From Bacillota bacterium (GTDB lineage: Bacteria > Bacillota > Clostridia > Peptostreptococcales > Anaerovoracaceae): a stretch of DNA of 29,584 nt. Made by a program: the position numbers and the translations under genes. The notes below the pieces were generated by a model, which was given only the letters and a program-made list of their open reading frames with translations, was not told the origin of the DNA and made no database searches. The stretch lies in assembly GCA_017534025.1 (NCBI GenBank), contig JAFWDF010000026.1, forward strand, positions 1 to 29,584, written 5' to 3'. Shown one piece after another: positions 7,305-15,647 of this stretch (within the stretch, counting starts at the first letter, position 1; the number at the start of each line of letters is the position of its first letter).

Positions 7305-9065
7305 TTACAGATCGGCAACCGCCTCGTGGGAATGCGCCTTCAGCTCGCCCAGTACAAAATCTGCAGCTGCGCTGACCGCCTCTTCCACGCTCAGTTCCAC
7401 CTTGTCCGCATCCTTCCGGAGCTTGTATTCCACAACTCCTTCGCCGGCCCGGCGGCCTACAGTAATGCGCACCGGAATGCCGATCAGATCCGCGTCCTTG
7501 AATTTCACGCCCGGCCGTTCGTCCCGGTCGTCCAGCATGACTTCCACACCACGGCCGGCCAGTTCCGCCTCGATCTTTTCCGCCAGTTCCATCTGCACGG
7601 CGTCCTTCGCCTTCATCACCGTAATGATGACATGATACGGAGCCACTGCCACCGGCCAGATGATGCCGTCTTCATCGTGGTTCTGCTCCACAATGGCCGC
7701 CATGGTTCTGGTCACGCCGATGCCGTAGCAGCCCATGAGCATTTCATGTTCCTGCATATTTTCATCTTTGTACACCGCCTTCATGGCGCTGCTGTACTTG
7801 GTGCCCAGCTTAAAGACCTGTCCGACCTCGATGCCTCTGGTCATCTTCACCGGCGCGCCGCATACCGGACAAGGATCGCCTTCCTTTATCATCTTGAAGT
7901 TCACAACCATATCCGCCGTATAGTCGCGTCCATAGTTCATGTTAATGTAATGGTGGTCTGCCTGATTGGCACCTGCGCACAGGTTCTTCATGCCCGGCAG
8001 CTCGCTGTCCACGATGATCCGGCAGTTCTTCAGGCCGACCGGTCCGGTAAATCCGCCGACGCAGCCCGTAACAGCCGCCATCTTTTCCTCATCGGCGAAA
8101 GCCAGCGCGTGCTCAGGAATGCCCAGTGCATTGCAGAGCTTGACTTCATTCGCTTCATGATCGCCGCGGAGGAAGGCCGCTACGTATTCCTTCACGCTGC
8201 CGTCATCATTATACACTTCGTACAGGAGAGCCTTGATGGTCTGCTTTAAATCCAGATGGAGATAGTCCGCGACAGCTTCGATGGTTTTGGTGCCCGGCGT
8301 TTCCTTCATTTCCAGAGGCAGCATTTCCGCGCCGTCCGGCTTTGCATCCACGCATTCCGCCCGTTCATCCGTCGCCGCCATATCGCAGCTTTCACAGTAT
8401 ACGATGGAGCTTTCCCCGTTGTCCGCAAGCGCTGTAAACTCGTGGGACGCACTGCCGCCGATGGCGCCGTTGTCCGCCTCCACCGGCCGGAAAACCAGTC
8501 CGCAGCGGGTGAATACACGGGAATAGGCATGATACATATTCTGATAGCTGGCTTCCAGTCCTTCCTCGTCCCGGTCGAAGGAATACGCATCCTTCATGAT
8601 AAATTCCCGGCTTCTCATGAGGCCGAATCTCGGTCTGGCCTCATCTCTGTACTTTGTCTGAATCTGATACAGATTCACAGGCAGCTGCCGGTAGGAGCTG
8701 ACGCCGTTGCGAATAATATCCGTGAAGATTTCCTCGTGGGTCGGTCCCAGGCAGAATTCCCGGTCATTGCGGTCATGCACACGCCACATTTCCGGCCCGT
8801 AGGCATTCCAGCGGCCGGATTCCTCCCACAGCTCCGCCGGCTGCAGGGCGGACATGAGAATTTCCTGTGCGCCTGCCAGATCCATTTCCTCCCGCACGAT
8901 ATTTTCCACTTTGCTGAGGACTCTCTTTCCCAGCGGCATAAATCCGTAAATGCCGGATGCCAGTTTGCGGATCATTCCGGTCCTCAGCATATAAATATGG
9001 CTCGGAAGGACCGCTTCCGCAGGGGTTTCCCGCAGCGTCCGGATATACATTTTTGACATTTTCAT
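7305..9065 (-). CDS. proS: Prolyl-tRNA synthetase (bacterial type with editing domain)
   Basis: A 586-residue class II synthetase charging tRNA-Pro. The catalytic core has GPTHEE near 106-111 and the motif 2 region YRDEARPRFGLMRSREFIMKD near 137-157. A YbaK-like insertion domain, which hydrolyses Ala-tRNA-Pro, follows at about 230-400 (for example KTIEAVADYLHLDLKQTIKALL). Motif 3 GCYGIGVTRTMAAIVEQ comes next, then the anticodon-binding domain. The length matches the bacterial (ProS type 1) form. The ATG is 2 nt after the ispDF stop, and the AGGAGG ribosome binding site lies in the end of ispDF, so the two are coupled; ATG 9059 is an alternative start. proS occupies the place that gltX has in the equivalent Bacillus cluster. 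Confidence 0.95.
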   Translation of the reverse strand: MKMSKMYIRTLRETPAEAVLPSHIYMLRTGMIRKLASGIYGFMPLGKRVLSKVENIVREEMDLAGAQEILMSALQPAELWEESGRWNAYGPEMWRVHDRNDREFCLGPTHEEIFTDIIRNGVSSYRQLPVNLYQIQTKYRDEARPRFGLMRSREFIMKDAYSFDRDEEGLEASYQNMYHAYSRVFTRCGLVFRPVEADNGAIGGSASHEFTALADNGESSIVYCESCDMAATDERAECVDAKPDGAEMLPLEMKETPGTKTIEAVADYLHLDLKQTIKALLYEVYNDDGSVKEYVAAFLRGDHEANEVKLCNALGIPEHALAFADEEKMAAVTGCVGGFTGPVGLKNCRIIVDSELPGMKNLCAGANQADHHYINMNYGRDYTADMVVNFKMIKEGDPCPVCGAPVKMTRGIEVGQVFKLGTKYSSAMKAVYKDENMQEHEMLMGCYGIGVTRTMAAIVEQNHDEDGIIWPVAVAPYHVIITVMKAKDAVQMELAEKIEAELAGRGVEVMLDDRDERPGVKFKDADLIGIPVRITVGRRAGEGVVEYKLRKDADKVELSVEEAVSAAADFVLGELKAHSHEAVADL

Positions 9066-9067
9066 AA

Positions 9068-10315
9068 TTACTCTTCCTCCTGTACGCGGACCACGGATGC
9101 CGCAGCCTGCGCCGCGATGCCTTCTTCTCTGCCGGTGAAGCCGAGGTGTTCCGTCGTCGTCGCCTTCACGCTCACGCAGTCCGTACTTATATTCAGCGCG
9201 TCCGCAATCACGCCGCGCATGGTTTCAATATAGCCTGCCAGCTTCGGTTTCTGCGCAATCACAATGGAATCCACGTTGCCGATCCGCCAGCCTTTTTCCT
9301 CCAGAAGATCCCGGACATGCTTCAGGAGCAGGATGCTGCTGATCCCCTTGTAGCGCGGATCGCTGTCCGGGAAATGCTGTCCGATGTCGCCCAGGGCACA
9401 GGCCCCGAGCAGCGCATCCATAATGGCGTGCACCAGCACATCCGCATCCGAATGTCCGGCCAGTCCCCGGTCGTGAGGGATTTCCACACCGCCCAGAATC
9501 AGCGGTCTTCCTTCTGCAAACGCATGTACATCGTATCCGGTTCCGATCCTCAGCATCGTTTCCGCCTTTCCTCTTCCCAGAATCCGGCGCGCCTGCTCCA
9601 GATCCCCGGGCGTGGTGATTTTAAGATTGTCTTCCGATCCTTCCACGGCAGCGACCGGTACGCCCAGCGCTTCCGCCAGGGACGCGTCGTCCGTGGCCCG
9701 GCGTATCCGGTCTTCGATATCCCCGGTACTTTCCCGGGACGCTTCATCCAGACCGTATGCCCGGAACAGGATGTCCCGGGAAAATCCCTGCGGCGTCTGC
9801 ACCGCCCGCAGGGTACTGCGGTCCGGCGTCCCTGCGATCTGCAGGACGCCGTCCTCCCCGGTCTGCACATACTTCACGGTATCCTTGACCGGGATGACCG
9901 GGATCGCCGCGCCGCGCCGCGCCGCCGCATCGATGACCCGGTCTATCAGTTCCGGATCCGCCAGCGGCCGCGCGCCATCCTGAATCAGGATCACGGCGCA
10001 GTCCTCCGGCAGCGCCGTGAGCGCGGCGCGCACCGACAGCGCCCGTTCGGCTCCACCGGTCACCACCGCACACACTTTACTGAGTTCATATTTTTCAATA
10101 ATTTCCTTCCGGCAGATATCCGCTGTGCCTTCTCTCACAGCGAACACGATCTCATCCACCCGGGGATGGCGCTGAAATGCCAGCGCCGACCTTGCCAGCA
10201 CGGGAATCCCGTCCAGAACACGGTACAGCTTGTCTTTGCCGCCCATCCGCTTTCCGGAACCACCCGCCGCGATGATCACACCGGTCTTCTTATGCTTCAC
10301 TGTCATTGGATCCAC
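9068..10315 (-). CDS. ispDF: Bifunctional IspD-IspF (MEP isoprenoid pathway)
   Basis: A 415-residue fusion. Residues about 12-235 are IspD, 2-C-methyl-D-erythritol 4-phosphate cytidylyltransferase, with GVIIAAGGSGKRMGG near 12-26, LIQDGARP near 110-117 and the PVKDTVK motif. Residues about 254-412 are IspF, 2-C-methyl-D-erythritol 2,4-cyclodiphosphate synthase, beginning RIGTGYDVHAF with the metal-binding Asp-x-His. HSDADV and the ATTTEHLGFTGREEGIAAQA cofactor/substrate segment follow. The two enzymes act two steps apart (IspE is between them). The start is GTG 10315 (AAGGA 4 nt upstream) or ATG 10306; either overlaps the end of yacL, implying coupling. IspDF fusions are known in several bacteria, while Bacillus has separate genes. 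Confidence 0.94.
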   Translation of the reverse strand: MDPMTVKHKKTGVIIAAGGSGKRMGGKDKLYRVLDGIPVLARSALAFQRHPRVDEIVFAVREGTADICRKEIIEKYELSKVCAVVTGGAERALSVRAALTALPEDCAVILIQDGARPLADPELIDRVIDAAARRGAAIPVIPVKDTVKYVQTGEDGVLQIAGTPDRSTLRAVQTPQGFSRDILFRAYGLDEASRESTGDIEDRIRRATDDASLAEALGVPVAAVEGSEDNLKITTPGDLEQARRILGRGKAETMLRIGTGYDVHAFAEGRPLILGGVEIPHDRGLAGHSDADVLVHAIMDALLGACALGDIGQHFPDSDPRYKGISSILLLKHVRDLLEEKGWRIGNVDSIVIAQKPKLAGYIETMRGVIADALNISTDCVSVKATTTEHLGFTGREEGIAAQAAASVVRVQEEE

Positions 10316-11420
10316 TGAATCCTTTCCTTGCGAAGATCATCCGTCCCGCGGATGTCTGCAGTACACTGGTCACGGTCACCTGGATTTCCTGCCCGATATA
10401 ATTCCGGCCGTCTTCCACCACGATCATGGTGCCGTCGTCCAGGTAGGCCAGCGCCTGCGCAGGGTCCTTCCCTTCCCGGATCGGCGTCAGCGTCATCGTT
10501 TCACCCGGCAGCACCACCGGCTTCAGCGTGTTAGCCAGTTCATTAATATTGAGAACCGGAACCCCTTTGATAGCGGCGACTTTGTTCAGGTTGTAATCGT
10601 TGGTCACAACCTTGCCGTTGATCAGGGCCGCCAGTTCCAGCAGCTTGACATCCACCTCCGGAATATTCTTCAGGCTCTTCTTATTGTCCGTATTGTAGAT
10701 CTCCACACCGAACTGAGTCTGGATTTTATTGAGAATATCCAGTCCCCGGCGGCCGCGGTTCCTCTTCAGGGAATCTGCGGAATCCGCGATGTGGCGAAGC
10801 TCTACCAGGACAAATTCCGGAATGACGATCTGCCCTTCAATAAAGCCGGTTTTCAGAATATCTGCGATCCGGCCGTCGATAATGACACTGGTATCCAGAA
10901 TCTTCGGGGACAGATCCTGATTCTTATTTTTGCCGGCTGCCTTGCCGCCGCTTTTCACCGGGTTCAGCTGCTTCAGTCCGGTCAGGAATTCATCCGCCTT
11001 ATGATTCCCGATATACCACCCGGTATATCCAAGAAAGATATAGACCGCCACAGACAGGATCAGCCCGATGATCGGAATGGCGATATTCGCCCAGGTCTGA
11101 CTGATCAGGAATGCAATCATCAGGCCCACCACCAGACCGATTACACCGAATACGAACTCCCGCAGCGGCCGTTCCTGGGTCGCAGATTCCAGATTCTCTG
11201 TCAGGTATTCCGTACTGCGCGCCACCTTCGGCGATAAAAGAAAAAAAATAAGTCCGGTTCCGATCCCCATCAGGGATGCCATGACAGCCAGCCCTGATCT
11301 GGAGATGTCAGGCATAGTGTCAAGAATATTAGAATAATAAGAAATCAAACCCGCCAATGCAACGCCGCACAGTATTCCAAGAAAGGTAAACAATACTCTG
11401 AATAATCTTTTTCCTATCAT
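10290..11420 (-). CDS. yacL: YacL family membrane protein with PIN and TRAM domains
   Basis: A 376-residue protein with four predicted membrane helices (about 8-28, 42-62, 88-108 and 112-132), then a cytoplasmic PIN nuclease-like domain starting at KILDTSVIIDGRI near 172 with its acidic residues. A C-terminal TRAM RNA-binding domain (VLPGETMTLTPIREGKDPAQALAYLDDG and on) ends the protein. The family is widespread in Gram-positives next to ispD; its exact role is not settled and an RNase or membrane-tethered RNA function is inferred. Start 11420 is fixed by GGAGGTGAAAAA before the ATG; the frame stays open upstream but into the promoter. It heads the leftward cluster, read from a good sigma-A-like promoter about 60 nt upstream. 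Confidence 0.9.
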   Translation of the reverse strand: MIGKRLFRVLFTFLGILCGVALAGLISYYSNILDTMPDISRSGLAVMASLMGIGTGLIFFLLSPKVARSTEYLTENLESATQERPLREFVFGVIGLVVGLMIAFLISQTWANIAIPIIGLILSVAVYIFLGYTGWYIGNHKADEFLTGLKQLNPVKSGGKAAGKNKNQDLSPKILDTSVIIDGRIADILKTGFIEGQIVIPEFVLVELRHIADSADSLKRNRGRRGLDILNKIQTQFGVEIYNTDNKKSLKNIPEVDVKLLELAALINGKVVTNDYNLNKVAAIKGVPVLNINELANTLKPVVLPGETMTLTPIREGKDPAQALAYLDDGTMIVVEDGRNYIGQEIQVTVTSVLQTSAGRMIFARKGFSGSNDSEA

Positions 11421-11478
11421 TTTTTCACCTCCTTTCCATTCGATTATCTGGATAATAAGGTATACCCATACAGAGTAT

Positions 11479-11507
11479 ATTATAAGCATTTCCGGCCGTT
11501 CCGTCAA
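11479..11507 (-). promoter_or_regulatory. Sigma-A-type promoter of yacL-ispDF-proS
   Basis: TTGACG (plus-strand positions 11507-11502) and TATAAT (11484-11479) on the minus strand with an exact 17-nt spacer. The yacL ribosome binding site follows about 50 nt downstream. It is divergent from the response regulator gene. Confidence 0.85.
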
Positions 11508-11582
11508 TATTCCCCGCTCCCGGAAGGCCCATGAACAAAGCATTTTTCACGTTTCCTTCACAAGAACCACACAATCTCAAGG

Positions 11583-11611
11583 TTCAAGATTCCGCACGAA
11601 CGTGCTATTAT
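11583..11611 (+). promoter_or_regulatory. Candidate promoter of the two-component system
   Basis: TTCAAG and TATTAT separated by 17 nt, about 60 nt before the response regulator start. Both hexamers are imperfect, so this is tentative. Confidence 0.35.
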
Positions 11612-11670
11612 TAATCATACCGGTTATTGTTGAGACGGGATCCCGGATCCCCGGAAAGGACGGCCGATCA

Positions 11671-12348
11671 ATGGCGAAATTACTGATTGTCGACGACGAG
11701 GCAAACATCCGCGAAGTCGTCAAGGAATACGCAGAGTTCGAAGGATATGAAACCGAAGAGGCATCGGACGGAATGGAAGCGATTACCATGTGCCGCGCCA
11801 ATTCGTACGATCTCATTATCATGGATATTATGATGCCAAAGCTGGACGGTTTTTCTGCCTGCAAGGAAATCCGCAAAAACAGCGACACCCCGATTATCAT
11901 GATGTCTGCCAGAAGCGAAGAGTACGACAAACTGTTCGGCTTCGAGCTCGGCATCGATGATTACGTTACAAAGCCCTTCAGCCCTAAGGAACTGATGGCC
12001 CGTGTACACGCGGTTCTTGCACGCAGCACAGCCAAAGCTCCGGAAAAGGAATCGGCAGTCCTGCAGTTCGACGGCCTGACCATCGATATTCCGGGCCGCA
12101 GTGTGTCCGTGGACGGCGACCGCATCGATCTGACGCCGAAAGAATACGATCTTCTCTTCTACCTGGTGGAAAATAAAAACATCGCGCTCTCCAGAGATAA
12201 GCTGCTCCGGGATGTCTGGGGCTACGATTTCTTCGGCGACGACCGGACAATCGATACGCACATTAAAAATCTGAGAAACAATCTCGGCCCGTACCGGGAC
12301 AAAATCGTAACCCTGAGAGGAGTTGGCTACAAGTTTGATGCGCAGTAA
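11671..12348 (+). CDS. OmpR/PhoB-family response regulator
   Basis: A 225-residue DNA-binding response regulator. The receiver domain (1-120) has acidic pair Asp8-Asp9, phospho-acceptor Asp52 in LIIMDIMMP, Ser79 in MMSARSEE and Lys101 in VTKPF. The winged-helix output domain occupies about 130-222 (LTPKEYDLLFYLVENKN, then RTIDTHIKNLRNNLG and the terminal RGVGYKF wing). The start is set by GGAAAGGA before ATG 11671, which begins MAKLLIVDDE; the upstream in-frame extension has no family match. It overlaps the following histidine kinase, its cognate partner. The signal and regulon cannot be told from sequence. Confidence 0.95.
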   Translation: MAKLLIVDDEANIREVVKEYAEFEGYETEEASDGMEAITMCRANSYDLIIMDIMMPKLDGFSACKEIRKNSDTPIIMMSARSEEYDKLFGFELGIDDYVTKPFSPKELMARVHAVLARSTAKAPEKESAVLQFDGLTIDIPGRSVSVDGDRIDLTPKEYDLLFYLVENKNIALSRDKLLRDVWGYDFFGDDRTIDTHIKNLRNNLGPYRDKIVTLRGVGYKFDAQ

Positions 12349-13867
12349 TAATGAATCAAACGGCATCCCGCCGCATACGGAGGCTGCCGGCATATTTGCA
12401 CATCCGGACGGCCGGACCTCCCGTCCGGGAAGGCGGAAATCCGGTGAGGTTCGCAGCAAGCCCATGGCGTTCCGCATGGGGAAATATTTCTGTGTATTTG
12501 TCATCTTCATGATGGCGCTTCTCTGGCTGCTGCAGATCCTTTTCCTGCAGACTTTCTACCAGCAGATGAAAATTCACGAGCTGAAAAACACCGCCGGCCA
12601 GATCGAACGGTTTTACGGAGAAGAATCGTTCTATGACATTATGATGAGCCTGACCATCAAATCCGATATGTACATACAGATCGATGACAACAACGAGATT
12701 CTGTACGCGACCACATCGGCCAATCCGGGGGACCGGATGAACGCTTTCGCCAGCAAGTACGACTCGGACCTGCTGAAGGCACGGCTGCGGCAGAACGGCG
12801 GAACGCCTCTGCTGGTAATGAAGGATATGTACCCCGGCGGCGGGGAAAACAGCAAGGCCATGATCTATGCTTCCATTCTGGAACAGTCGGACGACGGCCG
12901 ATGCACCTATTTATTCATCTATTCGCCGTTGTCCGCCGTAAGCTCCACCATACGGATCCTGGGCATGATGCTGATCATCGTCACGTTCATCGCCATTCTG
13001 TTCGGCATGCTCATGTCCGTCATCCTGGCGCGGCGTCTCTCCCGCCCGCTCAACAATATCACCGACTCCGCCGAAATACTGGCCGGAGGCGACTACTCGG
13101 TGCGTTTTGACGGCAGCGGATACCTGGAAACGGAAGAGCTGGCCTCCACGCTGAACTATGCTTCGGAGGAGCTTTCCAAATCCGACAAGCTGCAGAAGGA
13201 TCTCATTGCGAACGTAACCCACGACCTGAAGACCCCGCTGACCATGGTAAAATCCTACGCGGAGATGATTCGGGATATTTCCGGCGACAATCCTGAGAAG
13301 CGGGAAAAACATCTGCAGGTCATCATCAGTGAGGCAGACCGGCTCAACAGTCTTGTTAATGACCTCACGACCCTTTCCAAAATGCAGGCCAATGTGGACG
13401 CTCTGGAGCTGACAGATGTTAATGTTCCGGCCATCGCCCGGGAAACGCTGGACAGTTTCGCGATTCACCGGGAGCAGGACGGCTTTGTATTTGATTACCA
13501 GGGACCGGAATCGGCATTTGTCCGGGGGGATGAAAAGAAGATCCGCCAGATTTTCGCCAATCTTGTCGGAAATGCCATACGGTATTCCAGTGAGGATAAG
13601 TACGTCGGCATTCATATTGAGGATCTGGCAACCGTCGTGCACTGCGAAGTTGTCGATCACGGACAGGGCATCGATCCCGCCGACCAGGACGCCATCTGGG
13701 ACCGTTATTACCGGTCCAGCCGGAATCAGAGCCGCACATCCAGCGGAACCGGCCTCGGGCTGTCCATTGTCAAGCAGATTTTCATTCTGCACAAAGCGAA
13801 ATACGGCGTGCGCAGCGTGCCCGGCGAAGGCAGCTGCTTCTGGTTTGATCTGAAGAAGGAATTATAA
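12338..13867 (+). CDS. Membrane sensor histidine kinase
   Basis: About 509 residues, partner of the preceding regulator. Order, numbered from ATG 12338: a poorly conserved, proline/arginine-rich N-terminal stretch (1-45), TM1 about 48-70, an extracytoplasmic sensor loop of about 135 residues, TM2 about 205-230, a HAMP linker beginning ARRLSRPLNNI, and the HisKA domain with phospho-His295 in NVTHDLKTPL. The HATPase_c domain follows with NLVGNAIRYS, DHGQGI and GTGLGLSIVK. The start is uncertain. ATG 12338 overlaps the regulator gene but its AGGAG is about 15 nt away; ATG 12464 (MAFRMGKYF, just before TM1) would remove the odd N-terminal tail but also lacks a well-placed ribosome binding site. 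The stimulus is unknown. Confidence 0.93.
   Translation: MRSNNESNGIPPHTEAAGIFAHPDGRTSRPGRRKSGEVRSKPMAFRMGKYFCVFVIFMMALLWLLQILFLQTFYQQMKIHELKNTAGQIERFYGEESFYDIMMSLTIKSDMYIQIDDNNEILYATTSANPGDRMNAFASKYDSDLLKARLRQNGGTPLLVMKDMYPGGGENSKAMIYASILEQSDDGRCTYLFIYSPLSAVSSTIRILGMMLIIVTFIAILFGMLMSVILARRLSRPLNNITDSAEILAGGDYSVRFDGSGYLETEELASTLNYASEELSKSDKLQKDLIANVTHDLKTPLTMVKSYAEMIRDISGDNPEKREKHLQVIISEADRLNSLVNDLTTLSKMQANVDALELTDVNVPAIARETLDSFAIHREQDGFVFDYQGPESAFVRGDEKKIRQIFANLVGNAIRYSSEDKYVGIHIEDLATVVHCEVVDHGQGIDPADQDAIWDRYYRSSRNQSRTSSGTGLGLSIVKQIFILHKAKYGVRSVPGEGSCFWFDLKKEL
12404..12428. repeat. 8-bp inverted repeat at the regulator/kinase junction
   Basis: CCGGACGG at 12404-12411 and CCGTCCGG at 12421-12428 around a 9-nt loop. 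It lies in the poorly conserved start of the kinase gene, upstream of ATG 12464. It could fold in the mRNA and affect kinase translation; no T tract follows. Confidence 0.5.
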
Positions 13868-13875
13868 TGTTAATG

Positions 13876-13901
13876 AGCCGGCGCGCGGCGCCGGCTTTCT
13901 T
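13876..13901 (+). terminator. Terminator after the two-component system
   Basis: A perfect 9-bp GC-rich stem (AGCCGGCGC at 13876-13884 with GCGCCGGCT at 13888-13896), 3-nt loop, followed by TTCTTC. It sits 8 nt after the kinase stop. The T tract is short, so termination may be partial. Confidence 0.6.
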
Positions 13902-13907
13902 CGAATA

Positions 13908-13932
13908 CCGGTCCGAATAGCCTGCGGACCGG
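13908..13932 (+). repeat. Hairpin in the radA leader
   Basis: CCGGTCCG at 13908-13915 and CGGACCGG at 13925-13932 with a 9-nt loop, ending 26 nt before the radA start. No T tract follows. It may stabilise or modulate the radA transcript. Confidence 0.5.
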
Positions 13933-13958
13933 CGCCGCACACGGAAACAGGAGATAGT

Positions 13959-15365
13959 ATGGCAAAGAAAGTTCAGAGTGTTTTTGTCTGCCAGGAATGC
14001 GGATACGAAAGCCCCCGCTGGATGGGGCAGTGCATCTGCGGCGCCTGGAATACATTTGTTGAAGAAAAAATCCGCCCGGAGGCGGAGGATAAACGGCGGC
14101 GCACCGGCAGCCGGAGCAGCGCCGGCCGCCCGGGCGCGGCAGGCGGCATCGGATCCGTCAAACCGGTGCCCCTGGCATCGGTGCGCTCCGGTGAAACCGA
14201 CCGCATGGACACCGGCATCACAGAACTGAACCGCGTTCTGGGCGGCGGCCTGGTGCGCGGCTCCCTTTCGCTGATTTCCGGCGAACCGGGCATCGGCAAA
14301 TCCACGCTGATTCTCCAGGCCGCCGCCAACATCGCGCAGCGGTACGGCACCGTACTGTACGTCAGCGGCGAGGAATCGGAAGAACAGATCCGGATCCGTG
14401 CCGACCGCATCTGCGAAACCCTGCCGGACAATCTGTATATTCTGTCCGAAACCAGTCTGGACAATGTTATTTTGCAGCTGGAGTCCCTGAAGCCGGTGTT
14501 CCTGATCATCGATTCCATCCAGACCATGTTCACCGACGGGATCGAATCCGCGCCCGGCTCTGTTTCCCAGGTACGGGCCTGCGGCAACGAACTGATGCGC
14601 ATCGGCAAGGGCAATGAACTGCCGGTCCTGATTGTCGCCCACGTCACCAAATCCGGCGAACTGGCCGGCCCCCGCATCGTAGAACATCTGGTGGACACCG
14701 TCCTGCAGTTTAACGGCGAACGCAGCCAGGATCTGCGCATCCTCCGCGCTCAGAAAAACCGTTTCGGCACCACCAACGAGATCGGCGCCTTCGAAATGAC
14801 CCAGCAGGGACTGGCGCCGGTGGAAAATCTGTCCGCCTCCCTGATTGAAGACATCGGCCGGGGCGCGGAAGGCTCCATCGCTACCGCGGTGTTTGAAGGC
14901 ACCCGACCGCTGATTCTGGAAGTGCAGGCCCTTACCACCACCGCTCCCCAGGGCTTCGCCCGCCGCACCGCCCTGGGCGTGGACAGCCGGCGCCTGAATA
15001 TGATCGTCGCCGTACTGGAGCGGCACGCCGGCATCTCGCTGGCTTCCCAGGATATTTACCTGAACATCGTCGGCGGGCTCCGTCCGGAGGGCACTTCCAC
15101 CGACCTGGCGGCCGCCATGGCGATTTATTCTTCCTATTCACGGAAAGCGCCGCCGGCCATGACTCTGGCAATCGGAGAAATCGGCCTTACCGGCGAAATC
15201 CGCTCCGTCCCGCACATCGACCGCATGGTGCGGGAAGCGGAACGGCTGGGGTTCCAGAAAGTCCTGCTCCCTGCCGGCAATGCAGCCCGCATCCGGCAGC
15301 AGACCGCAATGGAAGTGGTCGGCGCCGCCTCGATCCAGGAAGCTCTGAAAATTACCGGCCGGTAA
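13959..15365 (+). CDS. radA: DNA repair protein RadA/Sms
   Basis: A 468-residue RadA, a RecA-like helicase that helps branch migration in recombination. The N-terminal zinc finger starts with Cys11 and Cys14. The second knuckle reads QCICGAW (Cys25, Cys27), i.e. CxC where most homologues have CPxC. The RecA core has Walker A GEPGIGKST near 109-117, LIIDSIQTM as Walker B, and the RadA signature KNRFGTTNEIG near 267-277. The C-terminal Lon-protease-like domain includes GLRPEGTSTDLAAAMAIYSS. The ribosome binding site AGGAG precedes the ATG. In Bacillus radA is followed by disA and yacL; here it is separated from yacL by the two-component system, faces the other way, and disA is absent from this stretch. 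Confidence 0.96.
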   Translation: MAKKVQSVFVCQECGYESPRWMGQCICGAWNTFVEEKIRPEAEDKRRRTGSRSSAGRPGAAGGIGSVKPVPLASVRSGETDRMDTGITELNRVLGGGLVRGSLSLISGEPGIGKSTLILQAAANIAQRYGTVLYVSGEESEEQIRIRADRICETLPDNLYILSETSLDNVILQLESLKPVFLIIDSIQTMFTDGIESAPGSVSQVRACGNELMRIGKGNELPVLIVAHVTKSGELAGPRIVEHLVDTVLQFNGERSQDLRILRAQKNRFGTTNEIGAFEMTQQGLAPVENLSASLIEDIGRGAEGSIATAVFEGTRPLILEVQALTTTAPQGFARRTALGVDSRRLNMIVAVLERHAGISLASQDIYLNIVGGLRPEGTSTDLAAAMAIYSSYSRKAPPAMTLAIGEIGLTGEIRSVPHIDRMVREAERLGFQKVLLPAGNAARIRQQTAMEVVGAASIQEALKITGR

Positions 15366-15406
15366 ACAACAGCCTGGCTGATAATCATTCATCCACTTTA
15401 TGTCAG

Positions 15407-15451
15407 AAAAACGCCCGGCGGGACGATCTGTCACGTGATCATCCCGCCGGG
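15407..15451 (-). terminator. Long GC-rich hairpin in the radA / EF-G-like intergenic region
   Basis: A perfect 10-bp stem (CCCGGCGGGA at 15414-15423 with TCCCGCCGGG at 15442-15451), extended by GATC/GATC inside. On the minus strand it is followed by five T residues (15411-15407). It can act as a backup terminator for the EF-G-like gene and may also form in the radA transcript, but no T tract follows on that strand. Confidence 0.65.
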
Positions 15452-15463
15452 TATTATGATAGG

Positions 15464-15485
15464 ATGAGAGTTTTATCTCATTTTG
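15464..15485 (+). terminator. Weak terminator for radA
   Basis: ATGAGA at 15464-15469 pairs with TCTCAT at 15476-15481, followed by TTT on the plus strand. The stem is short, so efficiency is uncertain. Confidence 0.4.
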
Positions 15486-15520
15486 TCAGGGTGACTCTCG
15501 GATACAGCTGGCACCTAAAA

Positions 15521-15569
15521 TAAAAAAGAGGCCGCTGCCCCGGACATTTATATGCCGGGTGCAGCCGCC
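15521..15569 (-). terminator. Main terminator of the EF-G-like gene
   Basis: On the minus strand an imperfect stem of 13 or more pairs (15555-15569 with 15530-15543, mainly GCTGC and CCGG blocks) is followed by TCTTTTTTATTTT. This is a classic Rho-independent terminator about 80 nt after the stop codon. Confidence 0.8.
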
Positions 15570-15647
15570 CCTTTCTGATGAATTGCTAATTGTCTTTGCC
15601 CCGCCGCGCGGAGCATTCATTCCGCCTGCGGAATCATTAACAGAAAA

